From NCBI GenBank assembly GCA_963693285.1, contig OY848917.1, positions 11,718,192 through 11,782,191 of the forward strand: 64,000 bases of DNA, read 5' to 3'. Below are positions 33,415 to 47,697 of this stretch, one piece after another (the stretch's first letter is position 1; every line of letters starts with the position of its first letter). A model generated the notes under the pieces. It worked only from the letters and a program-made list of their open reading frames with translations, did not search any database and was not told the origin of the DNA. The position numbers and the translations under genes are program-made. The stretch comes from Xestospongia muta (taxonomy: Eukaryota > Porifera > Demospongiae > Haplosclerida > Petrosiidae).

Positions 33415-34040
33415 TCCTTTGTAATAATGCAAAATTTACCCCTTTTTATATAAACAAAAGGAAACATGTACTGATGTATTTATTGTTAACTAATAGATCA
33501 AAGATTGGTTTAACCTATCAAATGGCAAATTTAAATTCCTTTCAAATGATCCATCTGTCATTTAAGTATAACTAAATAACAATAGATGTATTATATATAA
33601 ATGTGTTGCAGCTATTAAATTGCCATTACTATCAGTTTAATGTACATGATTATATGTAGTACTGATATCTTCTTACAACTATGATTATCTGATTACATTC
33701 TTAGCAAAGAAGGTGTCACCCAACTGCTCTTTTTGCTGATGTATGCCATATCTATATACTAATCCAACCTCTATCAGATCATACTAGGTGGACTCAAACT
33801 TTGTATGCTGCTGATTTGTCATACATTGTCAACTTGGAAGACCTAAAGTCCTAGTTTGCACTAGTGACTGAATGGGGCCCTGAATTTAGTTATTATCAGG
33901 AATCATCATAAAAGTTTTTTATTAGTAGACACTGTAAACAGGAGTAACATTGTGTTTTAGTGGTTTAGGAGTGAAGGTAGTTTTAGGCCAGAGATTCTTA
34001 GGAGGTTTTGTTAGAGATCAGAGAAGTTCTGACGAATGAA
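33415..34040. repeat. Dispersed flank repeat B, copy 1
   Basis: Shares with 35825-36385 a nearly identical stretch of about 560 bases, including AAGAAGGTGTCACCCAACTG and GCCAGAGATTCTTAGGAGG. The left part (AAATGTGTTGCAGCTATTAAA, TACTATCAGTTTAATGTACA) also recurs at 37325-37690 and 60000-60330, upstream of the two ankyrin gene starts. The right part overlaps the edge of a Ty3 integrase fragment. Confidence 0.8.
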
Positions 34041-34665
34041 TTTAAAATTTGCACTTCAATCCATTTAGAATTGGCATCAACTGGCAAGAAAAATATGTGT
34101 CCTATTAAAGGATCTGTATTGTCAATATGAACTCTTGTCCACAGTCTAATGGACCATTCCCATGTGTGAAGTGGTGCTTTGGGTGGATTAGGGCAGTGTA
34201 GTTGATAGACTTGAAAACCTCGTACTTTGCATCTAATCCTGGCCACCACATATAACAGTAAGCAAAACCTTTCATTTTATAGATGTCAGGATAAGTATCA
34301 TGTAGTTAATTTTTATTAACTATATCTTTTCCTAGGGGTAGCATAATCACATAAGGTCCCCAAAGTATACAAACAGCCATACATGCAGTCCATTGAGTTC
34401 ATTACATCAGTTAAAGTATGGGCTGAGATCAGAATCTGGGTCTGTAACAGTCCAACCATTTAGCCCAATCTTCAGGCTCTAGAAAGGATAGGATCTTTGT
34501 CAGTACAAATTTGATTTGATGAGCAGTGACTACTGAGTCTTAGAGGTGGGTATAGTAATATTAGATTGTCAGGGGTAGGTACAGTTTATGGACCTTCAGG
34601 AAGGGCAATCTACTAAGCATATCAGGTATCGTCATTTGACTTCCTGGTTGATATTTAATGGTGTA
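33990..34665 (-). mobile_element. Third Ty3/gypsy fragment (integrase region)
   Basis: On the minus strand: a spacer between RNase H and integrase near 34540-34450, HDTYPDIYKMKGFAYCYMWW of the zinc domain near 34310-34235, then HTWEWSIRLWTRVHIDNTDP and LIGHIFFLPVDANSKWIEVQ of the core. The WEW, D and SKW landmarks match the two other elements, but the sequence is distinct. Stops break it and no LTR is visible. Confidence 0.7.
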
Positions 34666-34804
34666 TTGATAATCACTGAAGGTGAGAGCCTAACATTGTA
34701 TCCTTTCAAAGAACCTAATGATAAAAAGCAATGCTATGACATAATAATGACTACTGACATTACTTTTATAGTTGCCAAGTAAAAGACGCAGATAGTAATC
34801 ATGT

Positions 34805-34990
34805 AGTCTGCATGTACAGTACATACCTAATATGAGTGTATATCTATTACATATAATAGTAGTTAGTAAACAGACTCTTATCTTACTATTAGGTTAGAGT
34901 TGATTTATTTAGTAAAATTTACACTTTCCAATGTAGTAGTTACTACTATCTAATTATGTCACCTACTTCCTGTATTATATTAAAGAAAGT
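34805..34990 (+). repeat. Orphan copy of the ankyrin-gene proximal promoter (repeat C)
   Basis: Matches 38010-38215 and 60970-61130: CAGTACATAC, GTGTATATCTATTACATATA, and GTCACCTACTTCCTGTATTA. In the other two places a first ankyrin-gene exon follows within about 60 bases; here it does not. ACTTCCTG is an ETS-like site. Confidence 0.7.
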
Positions 34991-35824
34991 GGCCAACTGA
35001 AAGGAACCACACTTATCTACAAAAGTACACTAAAAAGTTTGGTATTGTTGACTTTCAAGGAAAACAATTTATGTAAAGAACATTAACTCTAAACTAAAAC
35101 AACATCATTAACTGCAAGGAATAGATGCAATTCTGATGATTGACCACTTTACAAGTCAAAGACTTTGTGTTATTTTACTCAATGTTGTATTGTCTACTTA
35201 TACAACACTATATAGGCTGTATCCTAGCTTAATTTTGAATGTATTCTTTTATTAATTATTAATAAAGTTTGTTTACAACCTGTAATAACATAGAAAATCA
35301 AGGGCACAAAATTGAGAACTCATATAGCACTATGTATACAACCCTAACATAGCTTGATTCTGACAGCAACCTACATCCACATAAATAATTGAACGGTTAG
35401 TTAGTCCAGCAGTCCATTCCAGTGTGTACACATTCCTATGTACTCATACTAGTTCATTAACAAGTGAATAAGTGTGAATATCCCAGACCACATAATTGAT
35501 TAAAATACATTGTATTACTCATCATGTAAGTGTTTCCTCAGTGTTTCTTGACTTCATTAACACTGTATGACTAGATCACTGTGTTTCCACTGACTTAATA
35601 ATGTACTTACATTTCTACAAAGTACAAACACTAGTACTCAAAAAACAGAAGCCTTTGATAGTCCTCCTAATTAGGACTGTGTTATGAGGAAACTAGTATT
35701 ATTGTGCATAGTCCTAATTTAATTTTCCACTACTTGTATACTACAAATATTAATATATGTAGTCATGTACTGTTAGTATGATGGAATGCACTACTGATAA
35801 GTGTTTAGTATTTGTAATTATAAA
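34991..35824. other. Spacer without recognisable gene
   Basis: AT-rich, with short frames only. It lies between promoter copy C and the second copy of repeat B. Confidence 0.4.
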
Positions 35825-36385
35825 CACTAATTGCATTCCTTTGTAATAATCCAACCATTTCATATAAACAAAAGAAAACATTTACTGATGTATTTATTGT
35901 TAACTAATAGATGAAATGGAAAATTTAAATTCCTTTCAAATGATCCATCTTTCATTTAAGTATAACTAAATAACAATAGATGTATTATATATAAATGTGT
36001 TGCAGCTATTAAATTGCCACTACTATCAGTTTAATGTACATGACTATATGTAGTACTGATGTCTTCTTACAATTATGATTATCTGATTACATTCTTAGTA
36101 AAGAAGGTGTCACCCAACTGCTCTCTTTGCTGATGTATGCCATATCTATATTATTACTAATTCAATCTCTATCAGATCACGCTAGGTGGACTCAAACTAG
36201 GTATGCTGAATGGGGGCCCTGAATTTGGTTATTATCAGGAACCATCAAAAAGTGTTGTATTTGTAGAGACTAGTTAAAAAGCAGGAGTAACATTGTTATT
36301 TAGTGGTTTAGGAATGAATGTAGTTTTAGGCCAGAGATTCTTAGGAGGTTTGTTAGTGACCAGAGAAGTTCTAACGAATTTATAA
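35825..36385. repeat. Dispersed flank repeat B, copy 2
   Basis: Direct repeat of 33415-34040 with few differences, 2.4 kb downstream of it. It ends where the shared integrase edge (AGAGAAGTTCTAACGAATT) stops. Confidence 0.8.
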
Positions 36386-36639
36386 AACAGAGATATAATC
36401 ATGGGTTGAATGTATCAAGAAACCTTCCAAAGCTTCTGAATCTCAACCTCAGGCCATGTATGCTTGCACTATCTAAATTGGTACAATTTTATTGGATCCT
36501 TTTTACATTGGGTTGTACTCCATTGTGCAAACTAATTCTCTCCACTATGTTATAGTATTACTGAGTTGTTTTGGTTGTCTGTTTTTGGTGGTAGTTTTTC
36601 AGAAGAATCCAAACTACTTTTTCTACTAACTCATATGGC

Positions 36640-37070
36640 CAGAATTTGAATTTGTAATCCAACTAGGCAAAATCAAAATAACTACTTATCATCAAGAGGA
36701 GGCACTTCAAGAGTAACAGCTACTTTTGAAAGATCAAGAGATGTTTTCATTGATAAAGAGTTCAAATCAAGCGGGGCTGTTGCTCATATACAACAAAAAC
36801 AGTATAATGAGAAGATTTTAGAGTCAATTTTGGAGCATTTTGACAATATAAGGAGGAGGGCAATCATGAGAGACGTTGAAGAGAAGAACTCAAACTGGTT
36901 AATGTACTTCCGCTAGCTCAGTATCGCTTTGATCTATCTATCCCCTGTGGAATTTCATGATGCTTTTGCACTGCATTACCACAGACAACTTTTAAGAATG
37001 CCAGGAATATGTGATGGCTATGGGGCACCATCTAGCTTAGAATATACTCTGTAATTATTAACAAGCTAAG
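36640..37070 (+). mobile_element. Retrotransposon protein C-terminal fragment
   Basis: Plus-strand reading gives RSRDVFIDKEFKSSGAVAHI, then RRRAIMRDVEEKNSNWL and, after a stop, FHDAFALHYHRQLLRMPGIC followed by GYGAPSSLE. A block of this type (FRD-LALRY--PLL-LP--C-GCGA-FSL-HAL) is familiar from C-terminal ends of reverse-transcriptase proteins in sponge and cnidarian genomes; this is recall and was not searched. Stops and a frameshift show decay. Confidence 0.55.
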
Positions 37071-37324
37071 CCAACAAAATATATTACATAAGACATGAAT
37101 CATTAACATCATAATACACATAATATTAACTCAAACAATGGATGATTGGAAATAAATACTTTAATGGTTTTATATTTTTAATAAAAGGTGAATTATGACT
37201 TGTTGTTCACTACTTGTATATTATATAGATAATAGTATGTGTAGTCATGTACTGTTAGTATGATATAATACTCTAGTGTTAACAAGTTTGCACTCTTGAG
37301 GGAGTGATTAGTATTTGTAATTAT

Positions 37325-37690
37325 AAAGACTAATTGCATTCCTTATTGATGATGCAACTATTACCCATCCCATTTAAACATAAGAAAACATGCATTGATG
37401 CTTACACTGTTAATTAATGGACCAAGGATTTGTTCAAATTGTGAAATCAGAAAATTAAATTCGTTTTAAGTGATCTAATTTTTATTTAAGTTAACTATAG
37501 AATTAGATATGTGTTATATAAATGTGTTACAGCTATTAAAACACCATTACTATCAGTTCAATGTGCATGATTTTAATGTCTAGTACTGATGTCATGTTAT
37601 AACTATGAGTATCTAATATGATATTTAAAAGAATTTGGTACATATTAATACACGTGTCTTTTTATAATGAATGATACTGATAGTATAGTG
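37325..37690. repeat. Dispersed flank repeat B, copy 3, upstream of the ankyrin gene
   Basis: More diverged than copies 1 and 2: AAATGTGTTACAGCTATTAAA, then CCATTACTATCAGTTCAATG. Closest partner is 60000-60330, which continues similarly (TACACGTGTC against TACATGTGTT). Confidence 0.7.
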
Positions 37691-38009
37691 TAGAGGTGTA
37701 AACATATGACAATATGTTCATGAGATGGACTCTTCAAGTATAGAAATCTAGTCAATACATTTTATTAACATAATTATAGCAAGAAATAATAATTAGGACA
37801 TGATTGTTGTGTAAAGATAATATTGTTAAATAACTTTTAAACAATCACAACAATTTTTGTTACATTCAATTTCTATAATTAAAATCAGTCGGCACATCAC
37901 AGAGTTGCCATAAGCAACGCACATACTGCAGATAAGAAGACAGGCTAGTAAATTACAGTCTATATTGTATTCTACTACTAAGATATTACATGTCATTTGT
38001 ATCCAAAGA

Positions 38010-38253
38010 TTTCATATAGTCTACAGTACATACATAGGGTGAGTGTATATCTATTACATATAGTAGTAGTTAGTAGACAGACAGTATACTCTATCTTACT
38101 ATAATTAGGTTACAGTTGATTTAGTTAGTAGAGTTTCCTCATTCCATTGTAGTAGTTATAACTATCTAACTATGTCACTTACTTGCTGTGTTATCTAGAG
38201 AAACCTTGATATTAGAGAGAGCTGTTAGAAGACAGTGATATAAACAGTTTAGG
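38010..38253 (+). promoter_or_regulatory. Proximal promoter and 5' UTR of the ankyrin-Roc-COR gene
   Basis: The block is shared with 34805-34990 and 60970-61130 and lies directly before the first exon in two of the three. It contains GTGTATATCTATTACATATA and GTCACTTACTTGCTGTG; the other copies have ACTTCCTG at the latter place. No clear TATA box position can be fixed. Confidence 0.5.
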
Positions 38254-41200
38254 ATGTCACTGGTAAGTCTTTCTATAACTATGCCATTATACCTCTATAT
38301 CACTGTGATATACATATCAGTGTTATTGAATAGACAGAATATCTATATAAAAGCTGGTTTTCTAGTAATAAGGGCTGGTCTATATACTCACTACACTACA
38401 GCATGTCTGTCTTTACAATAGAATTCTGAGTTGTATGATGCAGCTAGTCAAGGAAATTTAGAAAAAGTCAAGTCCTTTATTAAGCGAGGTGCAAATGTAA
38501 ATTATCATGACAAAGATAATGTAAGTTACCAACTATAATGATGTAGGAATATGTTTGTGAATGCTATATTTAACAATCTGTGAAAGTGTGCTGCGATGTA
38601 AATAACCCTCAGACCCAAGGGTTGTTATATCACAACACACTATATTGTCATTATAGTATGATGTTGGTTGAGCTATAGTGTTTTGTTGTATTACATGACA
38701 ATACTGACTCTGGATGTACAGCTGTGAGGTCTTTATTGTGCTTTGTCAGCATTCTGAACTGCTCTGATATCATACATTATAGATCATACATAGTAGTAGT
38801 CAGTTCATATATATTGTATAGCAGTAGTAAGTCTTGTTTTGTCATTTTCTATATCATCATAGTCAGGAATGACTTCTGACAGTTTATAACTTTTCATGTG
38901 GTTACATAAACAAATCCCTGTCATTTTTAATTAGTTAGTAATGAAGTAGTTTCATTTTCCTTTTCTTTCTGTCTTTTCTCGTTATACACTCCTTATAGTA
39001 GTAAAGTGTTATATGATGTGTACACTTGCTGATCTAACAACAACGTTGCTACATAATTCTGATAGAGCTGGTCTATATTGTATAGTACAATGGGCAACAT
39101 TTTGTGAATTGCTGTATATATTTTATTAGCATGTCACAGACAGTAATCAATATTGATATTGCTATAGTAATACTTCCACATACACAGACATTTGAAATGA
39201 TGTTACTTCTATGTTGACAGGTTGTATAATCCTCCATATTTTAATTATGCACATATGTTACTACATATACTTTTATAAATCATTTCTAAGTACATTTTGT
39301 CTATAAGAACAAAAATATATACAAAACACAGTAGTATGAGAAATATGTAGATTTGTTTTGCAATACTCAAGCATATCTTCATGCAAAATTTAAATTCAAC
39401 TACTGTCATACTTGTATTACTTCTCTTTAGCTATATCAGATCAACTTTATCAGATAGTTTAATGATTTCAAACCGAGTGACATTTTCAAACTGAGTAACA
39501 CAAACATTTGATGTGTATCAAACACGTCACATTTTTGATAACATTAGTGTAAAGTTCACTATAGCTTTAGTCCATCATTAATTGCTATGATTTCTTAGTG
39601 CTTCTTACCAGTCCTTTGAATATACACATTATTAGAGTTGTGTGTGCTAACTGTAATAGTGAAAATGTCAGCACAAGTTTCATTTGTAGCTATTTATGTA
39701 TTATCTAGAATGAAAACCTATTAGCTAAACAAAGAAAGCAACTATTACAAGACAGATTTGCAATGACATGTTCTATAAAGAAATGTAACTAACACTAAGT
39801 AGTGATATAGAAATATATAACAAAATGTTTTAAATATAATTAGTAATGATGTAAAGTAAAACCATAGCATATCTTCCCTATCATATTAGGTCCACATCTC
39901 ATGTCTTTAGATACAATACCTGTGTCTTATACTGTAGCTATCATTTTCAAATACACAATTCTGTTTGCTTATTTCTGCCCTTGGAATTATTCTCAGATCA
40001 CAGTATCATACATTATTAATGAATTTAGTCACATAGTATGTTATATCTTTTCCAAACTTTGGAAATGTGATTCAAATAACCTATATACAATAAGTTTTCC
40101 ACAAGTAATTTTCAAACTTTTTATACTTGAGCAATGTGTTTTTTACTATAGTAAGTGCAGAGGGTTTCTATTGTACTTAGTTTTCTATAAAAGGTGAATG
40201 TAAAAGCAATATAATTGTAGATGTAGCCTCCATTAGTAATCAACCAACATTCCAATGAATAAACAGTTGTTTCTCCATGTTGTAATATTGTATTATTTAA
40301 ACAGCACTAATTGCCATCTAAATATCATGTCAATTAATTAGAATATTGGCAGAATTCATTTTAAGATCACCAACAATAATAACAAAAGTTTTTGTTATTC
40401 TGCCTGGTAGATTAGTGCATGCTAGATAAATCTAAGATTGTTTTGGACCATATGTTTTATATTAGGGTATGTTTCTTTTCATCATTTTATTGTAATGTTA
40501 TATATGAATTCTCAATAGAGAGCAATGAAATTATCCTACATGCAATAACTGCCCATGCATAAGTAAGCAAGGAAAATTATTATTTTACCACAAGTCCTTT
40601 GAATTGGGTCTGACTGATTGTAGCTTCAAATTGTGATAATGTCTAATTTGGAGTTACCTTTTACTTAAAGAAGTTAAACTAGTCTATTGTGTATACTATG
40701 ATTACTAGCGAAACATGTATTGTTACCATATCCATAAACTAGCTATATAATTTTAAATAATGTTGGTAATAAGTTTTGATGAGTAATGTAGTGTCTGAAA
40801 GGACTCTATAATTAAAAATCATCTGTAGATAATGAACCAGTCCAGCAATGACTATCAATACTTTCATATTATAAAAGCATGAATTTAAGTTGTACCTGTA
40901 TAATTATAGGTTCACTGACCTTTTGTTGTGTGCACTTATCACTAACTTTAGTAATTGGCAAATATTACTATATAAACATTTGTAATACACTAATTTATTT
41001 TTCATCACCATAATATGACCTTCAATCCAATAATTTAATAACAATAACAAATATTTTAATGATATACAAATAGTACTAATGCTACTGTGATATTATGTGT
41101 TTGAAATTTTTTGTATACTCATTAATGAATTACTAATTAGATAGGTTGTGACAATACATAAATAGTAACAAACAATATTTTCTACTATTTTGTAGTCTAA

Positions 41201-41315
41201 AGAAACACCACTGATTGCTGCAGCAACTAATGGACATGCTGAGGTTGTGTTATTTCTATTGCAGAATCATGCTAAGCTTAATTCCACTGACGAGGTGAGC
41301 ATTCAGATATAGTAA

Positions 41316-41376
<61 letters not shown>

Positions 41377-44070
41377 TATTTCATTTGACAATATTTGTAT
41401 GATGTCTGAGTAGATTGGATCCATTCAAGGATATATTCCTACAATGTCCATCCATGGTAACTAGTTTGATCCTATGTACAAGGCAACTTTAGGATATTCC
41501 AACTTCCAGGATATTTCCTAGGATGTCCATAAGTGGGAACATTCCAAGATATTACAATGACAACTGGTCTGGTCCTATATCCAAGGCAACCTTTAGGACA
41601 TACCAGGATATTTCTGGTATATCCATCAATGGGAACTGTCTGGTCCTATGCTCAAGGCAACCTTTAAAACATTCCAGGATATTCCTAGGATATACATCAA
41701 TGATAATATTACAGGATGGTCCTAGGATATCCATCTGTGGGAACCAGTCTGGTCCTATATCCAAGGCAACCTTTAGGAATGCCAGGATGTTTCTAGGATG
41801 TCTAATTATCTGGCATCTTTTATGATATTCAAGGATATTCATAGGATACCCATCTGTGGGAACTAGTCTGGTCCTATATCCAAGGCAACGTGTGCAACAT
41901 TCCTAAATATTCCTCATAGGCATAAGAAGCTCTTTGACATTGGAGGGCTGTGAAAATATATGCACATGTATAATAGGTAACTCAATGTTAGTTTACACAG
42001 TAAATAAAAAATCATGTTTATAGTTTTCCAAAATATTGTAGTCTTCGCTCATTAGCTGTGATGAAGGAAGAGGCAATTTGATGTATGTCAATGTTATTGG
42101 TTCTTGACTTGTGACAATGAAGCAAAAGAACATGATTGAGGAAGAAATCCTAAGATGTCCTTCCAGGTAACTAACTAGTCTGGTCTTAATTCCAAGACAA
42201 GCTTTTAGAGAATCATAGGATATTTTGTCTATCACAGGGAATAGCTGGTCTTGTGTTTAATACAAAGTGATGGACATTCCAGGATATTCCTAGAATGTAT
42301 ATCCATGTGAACTGGTCTGGTCCTATGTCCAAGGCAACCTGTAGAACAGTATAGTTAGTATATTTGTGTTTATTATCAGGATGTCCATGCAAAGTAACCA
42401 GTGCTCTGGTTACTGGCTCTAAAATATTTTAATATATATCCATGGCGGTTATCACTTTGGTGTTGTTTATAACAGATAGATTTAAATAATAGACAACCTA
42501 ACAATGGATAGCATCTGTACTACAATTACAAATAAATTAATACCATAAAAGGGATGGTAATAATTAATTAATCATTGATATTATACGGTGAATATCTATC
42601 TATGAAAGTCAAATTTTTGTCCTGGACCACAACACTCATGTTCACAACAGTAACATAACTAATTAAACAATTAATTGACTAAAAGATAGTCTAAACAAAA
42701 CAATTTTAGGTGAAGATGAGGGAGTAGGCAATCATAGGAGACTTGTATGGTGTATGTGGTTACTCTTTATGACACTTTCCAAGTATAGGACCTGTCTTAT
42801 AAATGGAATTTTTAATTTACAAGTGCATTAAAAGGTTAAACTCAAAACAGTATTTTTCTTTGATTGAGTAGAGCTATAGTGAAACCTGGTATTTTTAAGT
42901 TTGCTGGATAGAGTCAGTTTTTTGTCCTTTTCCTTTGGAATGCTCATTTACCAAAACTGATATTGCTTCAATGAAATATAATATACTAATAATATGACTG
43001 GACCTAGTCCATCTGCCTCTAACTAAAAAAGCTCTTGTAGCTCCGTGCTTATTTTCTTGTTATGAAGTTTTCAGTGCTTAATAGAGGGGAGAGGAAAAGA
43101 GCTTTTCTGGCATTTCAGACAAAACCTTCTGACTCATTAGGGAGCACACCTCCACAAGTATCTGTATTGAACTAACAATCATCAATTAAAATTACGAAGG
43201 ACACGATAGCATACCATTTTGATACTTTCGAACTTCATCTTCCAAAACAACTCTCCAACAATAAGTGTTGTTTTTTGAAAGGACTACTACACTACAATGA
43301 TAGTTGCTGCAATTCCTTCACCAAAAGTTCTTCCATTAATTCTTCCTTGTGGTGAAAGTGAATTAGGGAGTGAAAACAGCAACAAGGAGTAATATTTGTC
43401 CCTTACTTTTACTTAGCATTCCTTCAGTATAGATATGTTAGTAATTGATGGTAATCAGTCACACAGTCACATTATAAAGACAACATACTTCTACATACAC
43501 TTTTTTAAACCTGATAAGAACGCATACATTCCTGCCTATGTTTCATTTCTGCTTGCATTTTTTTATACTAATCATAGAACAGACTACAGTCTTTTGACTG
43601 TTAAACTATTGCATTTATGTCTTGATTAAGACATCACCACTGACTTAAAGAAAAGCAACTTAAACAAATAAGAATAAGACATCGTTTTCAATGTACAGTT
43701 TGTGTTAAAAATTCAAAGTTGCTCAGTTATATGTGGTTGTATAGTGAAAAGAGTTACACTTCACACATTGTATTAGCTCAAGTCTATATTACATAATATA
43801 GTAAACAGTTCAAAATACACCTAGTGGACACATTAAAGGGAAAGTATGTAGCTTTCCAGTATGACATTGCTAGAGAGAACAGCTGTGTCATGGACATTCA
43901 ATGTTTCCTCAGTATTCTAGCAACCTTAAAATAGATTAGGCCATATAGATGGTAACTGTAAAAATCATATACCAAATATATAGGGAAAATTACCAATCGT
44001 TACCAAACGTTTGTCAGAGCAATGACATTATTATAATAATTATTTGATATATAATAAATTATATATATAC

Positions 44071-44123
<53 letters not shown>

Positions 44124-47100
44124 TAGTTCAAAACTTTGTGAGTGTATTAGTGAGCAGAGGCCAGTCAATGGTTTGAATGAACATTTTTCTGAACTCTTTC
44201 TTGTGTCTAGCCTCTTTCTTCCTTTTGGTCTTGTAGCCATAACTACTAACTATATACTTTCACAGTTCACCATATGATCTGAAGTAACTTCTCTACTGAT
44301 AACATAATGTACAGTCTAATATTTGCAGCTAATAACCATCCAAAAGAAGCAGTATTTGGAAATGTTGATAAAGTTTGCATTCTGCTCAGCTAAAACAAAA
44401 CCACAGTCTCACAAAATGAAGCTATTCCTCTAAAATATTGATTTTTTGCTGAATTTATATTTGTCTCATCAGAAACTATGCTAAAAAGCTACTATCTTTT
44501 GAAAACTTTCATGAATGTGTCCATGCCTTAATTGTGCTTTCAGATAGAATTGCATGCCAGTCTTGTGGTCGTGGAAGAACATTTCTTTAAGAAGAGATCA
44601 TCCATACTTTGACAACTTATACTGACAATCTTGGTGTAGCAAAGTGGTCACAATTCAGCAAATATATTGTCAAAACAGTTGATGTGGCTGTCAGTATATA
44701 CAGCATTACAGATATCATTCTAAGTGTAATAAAAAGGATGTATTTCTCTTTATTATTAAATTTATGTTAATTCAGTAATGGATCAATAACATTTACATTA
44801 AAAGTAGAGAGAATGTGTCTACATTGACTCAACTACAGCTAAAATACAGGATGATTACAGAAATTGCTACATTGCTATTGGATGTTTTAAATAGAGTATC
44901 AAATTAACTGCCTATAGAATTGCAGGAATACATGGATCATCATTACTAGTTCCACTACCTTAAATGAAATCATTTTAGTTAAGTATTAGTTCTACTTCGT
45001 CAGGCAAAATATTGTGCAATATTCGTTGCTATGTTTTTATTACAAATAAATAAAAAAAGTTCTAACCTTAGTTTTAGTTTTAGTAGCAGAATACTAAGAC
45101 AATGCTAGTTGAAGTCAATATTTCTTATGCAATCAACTATCATCATATCACTGTATGATACACATACATCTATGATAAGAAATCAGTAGTATCAAACTTA
45201 TATCATCATACTATGCCTACATTGTTATAACAATTAGTCATACTGTGATACAATTTAAAGTAGTAGTCAACAATGTGACATAGTGTATTAGTACAATCTA
45301 TGTACATATATTACTTTATATTGTGTTATTAATGTTGTCTATATCTTTTAGTACAAGTTGACCGCTTTGCATTTAGCTGCAGGTGAAGGAAAGTCTGATG
45401 TTGCTATAATTTTGATTAACAATGGAGCTAATCTAGATGCTGGTGATGAGGCTAGTATCAGATATTTACTATACCACATGCTAGTGATATGTCCATACAT
45501 TTTTAATGTAATCAACTTCTATCACAATTACTTGATCATTACAATTACTTGATCATTTCAACATCATAATAGTTCATAAATATTCTAATATATAGTTTAT
45601 GAACATTTCTCAGTGTGGTTATGACTACATGCAATTGGGATTGACATTGACAACATGAAGGGTTTTATTAATGAAATATTAATGTTTTTGTCATTTGGAT
45701 GGCTATTATTAGTTAAACTTACTATTTGTATTAGAATATGAATGTAATTACAGTAAGTAAATGACCACATATCAGTGTCGCATATGAGGGCAATATTGTA
45801 ATTATCCTTTCTTATCAAATCAAAGCAAACTTGTAACAAAGCATTTAAATTATCTTGCATGTTATATTAAGTCAGTGATAGATAAATAACATTTAACATG
45901 AAGATATTAAAATCTTTATAAAGCTATATCAATTATACATATACAATAGAATATCTTTTCTTATCAATAGTCAACCAAGGGTATTCTTATCCCAGAAACA
46001 TATAATATTTAAACCACTTACTGATATGCTCTGGAAAAAAGTCTGTTTTATACTGTATCTCTCACTAATTATATGTCTACGTTTGAACTCACACATGTGT
46101 ATATGTACAAAGTAAATTACACTCATAGACTAGAGACATTTCACAGTTCAGGTACAGGATATATAATTAAGAGGATAACTGCATTATTGATTTTCATTTG
46201 AAAATCTATATAACACAACTCAGTTAAGGTCTGTTTCCAAATAGAATCCACAACTAGAGTACAAGACAATTACACTACATTACTACAGGATGATCTTAAT
46301 GCAGGCCCAATCTACAACCTACTGAGGGACAACAGAATAGATGGATAGTCATCACTTGATCTAGTACTTTGAATTCAAATTGTTTTAGTACAGTATTAGT
46401 TCCAGTATTGTTACTAGTACTAAAACAAAAATTAAGTACTAAATTTAGATTTAGTTCTAGTACCAAAATATTAAAACAACACTAGTAGAGTTAATATTCA
46501 TGTCCAGTGTTTCTTATATAATCATTTATCCTCATCTTATCACTGTATGGTACACATATATCTATAATAACAAATCAATAGTATCAAACTTATATCATCA
46601 CAGTACACCTAGATTATTATAGTAATCAGTTATACTGTGATACAATTTAAAGTAGTAGTCAACAATGTGACATATTGTACCAGTACAGTCTATGTACATG
46701 TATTACTTTATATTGTGTCATTAATGTTGTCTGTATCTTTTAGGATAAGACAACTCCTTTACATTTTGCTATTAAAAATGGAAGGACTGAAATTGCTAAA
46801 CTTTTGATTAACAATGGAGCTAATATATATGCTGTTAATGAAGTTAGTATCAAATATTTACTATAGTACATAATAGTGATGTGTCCAATTCAGTTTCAAT
46901 ATAATCTCCTTCTATTACAATTATTTGACCATTTTAACATTATTATTACATTTACTTCAACAGTAATCAATTAGAATTACAACTAACGTCTATAATTAGA
47001 ACTATCATTACTACTTGTAGAAATGTACATATAATTACTTTATAATAAATAGACAAACGCACATATTTGGAGTTTAATTTCAATTTTTACTACTTCTCAG

Positions 47101-47627
47101 TATTTTATCAATTTTTCTATATAATGTAAATGATCAGGAAGTAATTAAAATACCTATCCAATATTTCAGTAGACTAGTTTGTAATGATGAATTGAGATAA
47201 TAATTTTACAAATAACACATCATATGATCTGGTAATCATGTGTTGTGTTAGCAATGAATTTAAGTAACATATCTAATCAATGATTCTATTTCTTATAATG
47301 TATGTTAATTACTTCATCTTACCTATAGTTTAACAAATAACTAAGAAAGTAGAGCTTTATACAGAATGTTTTATTGCACTAATACATTGTGACACTAACA
47401 GTTACCTATTCATGTGTTCCATTTACATCACATTAGTCTTAGCTATACTCTAATTACCTAAGTATTACTGGACTACAACCATTATATTTTTAAAGCATAC
47501 TAGCACTGGTAACTGATGTTGACAGTTTACATTAATAGGATTAAATATTATGGAATTGACATTGAAGACTGAACCAGTCACAGTAGTCATGAGTCATGTC
47601 CAATAATGCCATCTGGTGCTTTCCCTA

Positions 47628-47697
<70 letters not shown>

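Noticed and set aside
39901..40197. 98-codon plus-strand frame in intron 2 of the ankyrin gene
   Set aside because: Hydrophobic chance frame, no motif, no splice signals that fit the flanking exons.
41523..41842. Open frames of about 100 codons on both strands
   Set aside because: They follow the intronic minisatellite and have no domain or splice context.
44040..44277. Open frames with long Tyr-Ile runs
   Set aside because: They are produced by a TA microsatellite in an intron.
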